A stretch of 32,982 bases of DNA from positions 1-32,982 of IMG/VR virus record IMGVR_UViG_3300010158_000019; one strand, 5' to 3'. The position numbers and the translations under genes are program-made. How positions within the stretch are numbered: the first letter of the stretch is position 1; each line of letters starts with the position of its first letter. The notes under the pieces are model-generated. The model was not told where the DNA came from and made no database searches. It saw only the letters and a list, made by a program, of their open reading frames with translations. This DNA comes from a virus. This document shows, in pieces, positions 28,932-32,982 of the stretch.

Positions 28932-29486
28932 TTAATTTTGTTTTGAAAGTCTAAATTTTTGTAAAGGAGTAAGAGTTGAATAATCAACTACTTTTTCTAC
29001 TGGTGCAGTTATGCTCTTACCACTTAATTCAACAACTAATTCAATTAATTCTTTGTTAGCACTAATTGAAGCATTGAAGTTTTGCTTTTGTGAATTGATT
29101 GCAGCCTCTAATGTTGCAATTTGAGAAGTCATTTTAGCAATAGTTGTTTGCATTTTCTTCATTTCTTCAGGAAGCAAATCCTCTGCTGGTGAACTTAACT
29201 CAACAATTTTACCAGCTGCTACTTGAACAATAGTGTTATTGACTAAAGTATATTCGCCATCAGGTGCAGCAGTTTCGCCAATCATAACATCTCCGCCAAC
29301 TACTAAATCAGAAATACTTAATACAGTTTGACCGTCTAAAGTCTTGTAATCTGTAGCCATTTTAACTGGTGCTGGTGCTGGTGCTGGTGCTGGTGCTGGC
29401 ATTGGATCAGCAGCGTTAAATTTTGCAGCTAAAACCTCAAACGCACCTTTGATTTTATCTAATTTGTCTTTTAAATTTGTACTCAT
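28932..29486 (-). CDS. Putative scaffolding protein, 184 aa
   Basis: MSTNLKDKLDKIKGAFEVLAAKFNAADPMPAPAPAPAPAPVKMATDYKTLDGQTVLSISDL...: a short N-terminal helix, a Pro-Ala linker (about residues 30-40), a beta-rich middle (YKTLDGQTV...GEYTLVNNTIVQVAAGKIVEL), then a coiled coil (EEMKKMQTTIAKMTSQIATLEAAINSQ) and a C-terminal helix (STLTPLQKFRLSK). Layout and place between protease and capsid fit a scaffold. The linker is encoded by GCTGGT-type repeats at 29371-29394. Confidence 0.75.
   Translation of the reverse strand: MSTNLKDKLDKIKGAFEVLAAKFNAADPMPAPAPAPAPAPVKMATDYKTLDGQTVLSISDLVVGGDVMIGETAAPDGEYTLVNNTIVQVAAGKIVELSSPAEDLLPEEMKKMQTTIAKMTSQIATLEAAINSQKQNFNASISANKELIELVVELSGKSITAPVEKVVDYSTLTPLQKFRLSKQN
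29371..29394. repeat. Hexanucleotide repeat (GCTGGT)4 encoding the Pro-Ala linker
   Basis: Four perfect GCTGGT units with near-perfect units on both sides encode the alternating Pro-Ala linker of the scaffold. In-frame unit changes would lengthen or shorten the linker. Confidence 0.8.
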
Positions 29487-29494
29487 AAAATAAT

Positions 29495-30526
29495 TTATTC
29501 TACAATATAACTATCGAACTCGTCGTTTGTTTGATTTAAAAGCGTTAAAATTTCATCGGCTGCCATTTCTGTCGTCATTTCTATATTTGTTGGTTTGTAC
29601 TTGAATAAGCCCTCAACACTAAACCCTTTGAATTTTCCAGCTTTAACATCTGCCCAAACTGCATCATTCTCAACATAAAACGAACCAAACCAACTGCCAT
29701 TGGGTAAATCTTCAAAACCTTGCATTGGCATAATTCCCCTTTCAGTATCACATATAAAACTTTCAAACAAAGTCAACCCACTAACAACCGATCCGCTATC
29801 ATGCATTAAGTTTACATTATTCTGAAATCCTTTCTTTGCATACTTGATAGCTATCTGCTTTATTGTTTCTGCTGAAAACTTAATATAATATTCGCCTTGA
29901 TTATCATTGCGATATATCGGTTTTTCTGCAATCATTAATGGTCCTGAAATAATTCGCTTATCTTCATTACTAATTGCAAAATTTTGTTTCATAAACTTTT
30001 CACCTATGCTTCCAAGTTCTTTAATTACATCACTATTATTATCATAGTGTTTGCTTATTCCTAATTCTTTAATCTTTTCAACTTTAGCTTTATTGCTACC
30101 AGTAGCATAAACTTTACTTGATGCAATTCCTAACTCATTTGCTACTGATAACATTCCGTCTTTGTTATCTCTAGCCGAAATAATATAAACATCTTCGCCT
30201 TTGTCTATTGCTTGCTTTGCTAACTCTTTGCCTCGAGTAGTTGAAAGAGTATCATCATAATCAAAAGAAACTTTTTCACTTGCAAAATGTTGCTCCCACA
30301 TTGAGTTGCATATTGCTACTGCTTGCTCATTGCTTTTGCCCTCATTAATAACATAGCTTATACAACGTGGGATAAAGTCTGTTTGCCTTTCTCCCTTGTT
30401 AGGTTCAACAAATTGAAACGCTAAAAAGTTTTTTTCTATTGCTGGCTTATCTACTAATGCAACGAAGTTTACTTCGCTGTCATCATTTATGTTTTCTGAA
30501 ATCTTTAACTCGTAAATTGGTAACAT
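29495..30526 (-). CDS. XkdF-type prohead protease with inserted HAD-like domain
   Basis: 343 aa. The C-terminal half has the XkdF-type protease core: SGPLMIAEKPIYRND, YIKFSAETIKQIAIKY, NLMHDSGS (candidate catalytic H242), GSWFGSFYVENDAVWADVKAGKFKGFSVEGLF (candidate catalytic S303). Residues about 85-175 form a HAD-like module: FDYDDTL (D89, D91, T93), ISAR (S117), a lysine at 146-151 and HYDNN (D162). Residues 42-82 (GERQTDFIPRCISYVI...AVAICNSMWEQH) are a small phage-associated motif. It should cleave scaffold and capsid during maturation; the HAD role is unknown. Confidence 0.8.
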   Translation of the reverse strand: MLPIYELKISENINDDSEVNFVALVDKPAIEKNFLAFQFVEPNKGERQTDFIPRCISYVINEGKSNEQAVAICNSMWEQHFASEKVSFDYDDTLSTTRGKELAKQAIDKGEDVYIISARDNKDGMLSVANELGIASSKVYATGSNKAKVEKIKELGISKHYDNNSDVIKELGSIGEKFMKQNFAISNEDKRIISGPLMIAEKPIYRNDNQGEYYIKFSAETIKQIAIKYAKKGFQNNVNLMHDSGSVVSGLTLFESFICDTERGIMPMQGFEDLPNGSWFGSFYVENDAVWADVKAGKFKGFSVEGLFKYKPTNIEMTTEMAADEILTLLNQTNDEFDSYIVE

Positions 30527-30549
30527 ATTAATTATTTTATTTATATTTG
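30517..30549 (+). promoter_or_regulatory. Rightward promoter-like sequence, TTG-N22-TATATTTG
   Basis: TTG (30517-30519) and TATATTTG (30542-30549) fit the Bacteroidota -33/-7 pattern at an allowed spacing. It faces right, against the late operon, in the protease leader, upstream of a rightward terminator. Chance matches are common in AT-rich DNA. Confidence 0.35.
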
Positions 30550-30585
30550 CTTTTCAGTTTTCATGATGTTTAAAAATTTTTGGTT

Positions 30586-30618
30586 AAATCCTGACGTTTC
30601 TACGTTGGGATTTTTTTT
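30586..30618 (+). terminator. Rightward intrinsic terminator in the tape-measure/protease gap
   Basis: A 12-bp stem (30586-30597 with 30602-30613) and a TTCT loop are followed by T's to 30618. Two pairs are G-U only on the plus-strand RNA, so the stem is stronger rightward. On the minus strand a different hairpin (TTGGGAT/ATCCCAA, 30605-30625) overlaps the tape-measure stop. No gene is seen in 30527-30616. Confidence 0.6.
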
Positions 30619-32773
30619 ATCCCAACCTTGCTGCCCTATTTATCCTAGCTTGTCTTTCTTGATTATCTTTTATGTCTGTGTCTAGTACGAATGACCTACC
30701 AACTCCAGCACCAGCTGCATTGCCTACGCCTTGAATACTTGCACTATTCAACATAGTAGATTGTTGTTGTGGTGTAATTGGTGTTGGTAATGATGCAGCA
30801 GATGGAACACTACCACCACCACCATTTGGAACTTGAACAGCTAAAATTTTCTTTACTTGTGCAATACCACTAGCAACTGCTAAAGCTGCATTTATTGGTG
30901 CTAATACTGGACCTATAAATGGAATACCAACTGTTGATTCATACGCTTTTTGAGCAGCGGAGAAAGTTGATATAGTTGTTGATGCTATTGCTAAAGCTTT
31001 TCCTGCTCCTGTTGCCTCGCCTAATAATTGACTAATTGCATTTAATGAACTTGCTGCTGCATCTGCTGCTTGTGTAGTTGCATCTATTTTAGCCTTTGCT
31101 AAATCCTTTTCACTTTTAGCAATACCAATATTAATTATATCAGCTTGTGTTGCATATTTTTGTTTTATTCCTGTAGTGTCTAAACCTGCTGCTTCTGCTG
31201 CTGCTATTTCTGCATCTCTCTTTGCATTAATAGCTTCTATTTGTGCTGCTGCTTCCTGTTTAGCTAATTCAATTACTCTTTGTGTTTTTGTAAACGTATC
31301 CAATTTCTCAAGTTCCAAAGCAGCTTTTTTTGCATTGAATATTGATAAACTATTTTCTATTTCAGCGTTTTTAATATCAGCTAAACGCTTCTTTTTTATA
31401 TCATCTATTTGATTAGATAATTGATTTGCTTGTATATCTAATTCATTCTTTTTTTCATTGTATGCAATTTCAGCATCTACCCTTGCTTGCGTTCCAAGTT
31501 TAGTATTATTTATTAAATCATTTAATCTACTTAATTCATCTATTGCTTCACTTTCATTTATTTGTTTTAATACTTCTGTTTTATGCAATTCATCTTTTAT
31601 ACTATCAGCATTAGCTTTTAATCTTTCATAGTTTATTTTGCTTTCACTTTCGCCTGTAGCTTTTAGCATTGCATCATACTCTTTCATTAAAGAATTACGA
31701 TTTACTAATTGCTCACTTTCAAATCCAGCAACTGTAGCTAATACTCCTTTTCTTTCATTTTGTGCTGCTATTAATGCTTTTTGTAATTCAATGCTGGATG
31801 TATTAGATTGTAGTTCACTTGCTGCTGCTGCTATTTTAGTATCAGCAAGTGCTAACATCGTTTTTTGTTGTTCTTTCAATACATCCCCTAACTTATTATT
31901 TGCTGCTATTCTTTCAGTAATTGATTTACTATCATCATCTCTTATTTGTCTTAACTTTTCTGCTTGTCTATCATATTCCTCAACTAAACCTTTTAATCTT
32001 TCTTCAGCTAATGCTGCATTGTTTTTTAGTTGAATAGTTGCTTTGCTTTGCTCATAAATCGCACCTATACTTATTTTGCTTGCTTCTTTTACAACACCAC
32101 TAACTACACTAGTCACTTCTGTAGCTGCTTTACCTAAATTAGTAGCTACGCTATCAGCTGCATTTAATGCTTCTTTTGCAGTATCAGCTAAAGCTTGTTT
32201 TGTTTCAGCTATTCCTTTATTTAATTCTTCTGTTTTTTGTTTATTTTTATCTCCAAAAAAACTATTTTCCCAAGCTAACTGTGCCTCTTGAATTACTAAT
32301 TTAATTGCAAAAAAATTAACCTTAATAGGAGTTAATGCTATTGTTAGCAATCCCATCATAACAGCTTTTAACCCCTCAAATCCATTTGATGATTTACTAA
32401 CACTATCAGTTACAGAAATAACTATATCAATCAATTTATTTATTACTGTTGATATAGTTGTAAATACAGCACCTACTGCATCTGCAACTTTTTGATTTTT
32501 CATAAAAGTTTCTTTTAGAAACTCAAATGCAGATGTAATAAGTGAAACTACACCTAAAGCTTTCACAGCAGTTCCAAGACTTCCAAAAATACCACTCGCT
32601 GATTTACTTTCTTTTCCTGTTGATGATAATGTGTCTTTAAGTTTGCCAAAATTATCATCCGTCTTATTTCCAACTTTTCCAGCATTGTCTAATGATTTAC
32701 TAAAATCATTAACTCCTTTTGTTGCATCACTAGCATCTGCACTTATCCTCGCTTTTATTTCTATGTCTGCCAT
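30617..32773 (-). CDS. Tail tape measure protein, 718 aa
   Basis: MADIEIKARISADASDATKGVNDFSKSLDNAGK... starts like many tape measures. It is followed by hydrophobic helices (LGTAVKALGVVSLITSAFEFL; VMMGLLTIALTPIKVNFFAI), long Lys/Glu/Ala/Gln-rich coiled coils (about 180-560) and a hydrophobic C-terminal region (IASTTISTFSAAQKAYESTVGIPFIGPVLAPINAALAVASGIAQVKKIL). It sets tail length; at the usual relation of about 0.15 nm per residue, a tail near 100 nm is expected. Its start overlaps the large tail protein's stop (TAATG). Confidence 0.93.
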   Translation of the reverse strand: MADIEIKARISADASDATKGVNDFSKSLDNAGKVGNKTDDNFGKLKDTLSSTGKESKSASGIFGSLGTAVKALGVVSLITSAFEFLKETFMKNQKVADAVGAVFTTISTVINKLIDIVISVTDSVSKSSNGFEGLKAVMMGLLTIALTPIKVNFFAIKLVIQEAQLAWENSFFGDKNKQKTEELNKGIAETKQALADTAKEALNAADSVATNLGKAATEVTSVVSGVVKEASKISIGAIYEQSKATIQLKNNAALAEERLKGLVEEYDRQAEKLRQIRDDDSKSITERIAANNKLGDVLKEQQKTMLALADTKIAAAASELQSNTSSIELQKALIAAQNERKGVLATVAGFESEQLVNRNSLMKEYDAMLKATGESESKINYERLKANADSIKDELHKTEVLKQINESEAIDELSRLNDLINNTKLGTQARVDAEIAYNEKKNELDIQANQLSNQIDDIKKKRLADIKNAEIENSLSIFNAKKAALELEKLDTFTKTQRVIELAKQEAAAQIEAINAKRDAEIAAAEAAGLDTTGIKQKYATQADIINIGIAKSEKDLAKAKIDATTQAADAAASSLNAISQLLGEATGAGKALAIASTTISTFSAAQKAYESTVGIPFIGPVLAPINAALAVASGIAQVKKILAVQVPNGGGGSVPSAASLPTPITPQQQSTMLNSASIQGVGNAAGAGVGRSFVLDTDIKDNQERQARINRAARLG

Positions 32774-32982
32774 TAGTATATTTTATTTATTACTTTTAAA
32801 AGTTCGATTGTGCAAGTATCTTCACTACTTGCGTTAAAGTCTATTATCTTATTTAACCTAAATAAGCTGCCATCAATCCAAATCAATTTGCTAAAGTCTA
32901 AGCTAAAAATATCTTTATTAGATAACTTTACTTTACAAGTCAATAGCTTACTATCCTTGTCGGTTATTTCTGACATATAGCT
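32773..32982 (-). CDS. C-terminal end of the large distal-tail protein (continues from position 1)
   Basis: The last 69 codons and stop of the 780-aa tail protein that begins at 2256. Bases 32860-32982 duplicate 1-123, so only 32773-32859 (87 nt) is new sequence. The frame is continuous across the junction. The end reads KLTCKVKL-type strands and ...SSEDTCTIELLKVINKIY. Confidence 0.75.
   Translation of the reverse strand, partial: SYMSEITDKDSKLLTCKVKLSNKDIFSLDFSKLIWIDGSLFRLNKIIDFNASSEDTCTIELLKVINKIY
32860..32982. repeat. Terminal direct repeat, right copy
   Basis: Exact copy of 1-123, inside the large tail gene. Indicates that the sequence closes into a circle of 32,859 bp. Confidence 0.9.

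Noticed and set aside
31638-32033. Long plus-strand open frame opposite the tape measure gene
   Set aside because: Antisense shadow of a clear tape measure protein; Ser/Cys/Ala/Leu-rich low-complexity translation typical of antisense coiled-coil genes.
1-32982. Lysogeny module, tRNA genes, CRISPR array or DNA polymerase
   Set aside because: No integrase, phage repressor, cloverleaf, repeat-spacer pattern or polymerase motif was found on either strand.

Overview
The window is a complete or near-complete double-stranded DNA phage genome in linear form. Bases 1-123 recur exactly at 32860-32982, and one tail gene runs through that junction in frame, so the unique sequence is 32,859 bp and the map is best read as a circle. 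No integrase, repressor, DNA polymerase, RNA polymerase, tRNA or CRISPR array is visible. A tape measure of about 718 residues, a terminase, a portal and no contractile-sheath gene point to a virulent siphovirus-like phage. The AT-rich sequence, A/T-rich leaders in place of Shine-Dalgarno sites, TAnnTTTG-type promoter boxes and the families of structural proteins all suggest a Bacteroidota (Flavobacteriia/Chitinophagia-like) host. The host assignment is inference.

There are three transcription blocks. (1) A rightward early operon (13805-18315) carries a small HTH protein, an ERF recombinase, an SSB-like protein and several small unknown genes. Inside it is a self-contained cassette (coiled-coil protein, PIN-domain nuclease, small basic protein) with its own promoter-like box and terminator. 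The block ends at a terminator at 18343-18372. (2) A leftward early/middle block (13714 down to 7101) diverges from it and carries small unknown genes, a NUMOD-like DNA-binding protein, a PD-(D/E)XK nuclease coupled to a C5-cytosine methyltransferase, a GIY-YIG endonuclease, a replisome-organizer-like protein, a primase-helicase and a NUMOD4/HNH endonuclease. (3) A leftward late block starts near 6982 with a sigma-like regulator, TerS and TerL. It runs through the tail genes, across the junction into tape measure, prohead protease, scaffold, major capsid protein, candidate tail tube, portal, connector genes and tail fibre, and then the lysis genes. It ends at a GH24 lysozyme at 18371.

The most unusual feature is a pair of leftward non-coding elements at 9679-9767 and 7435-7520. 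Each has a small hairpin whose whole loop (8 and 7 nt) is perfectly complementary to the loop of a following 49-nt hairpin. That second hairpin runs directly into a U-tract and then, within 12 nt, the AUG of the next gene. The two elements share geometry but not sequence, and together they bracket the two replication genes. They look like a family of kissing-loop RNA terminators or switches.

Other points: the prohead protease carries an inserted HAD-phosphatase-like domain; the portal appears fused to a MuF-like C-terminal region; the tail fibre has an apparent signal peptide and an S74 chaperone end; one early gene is interrupted by an in-frame TGA; a candidate opposite-strand small RNA lies between tape measure and protease; and the tail genes precede the head genes, with the portal downstream of the capsid gene. 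All function calls rest on reading motifs by eye, with no database search.
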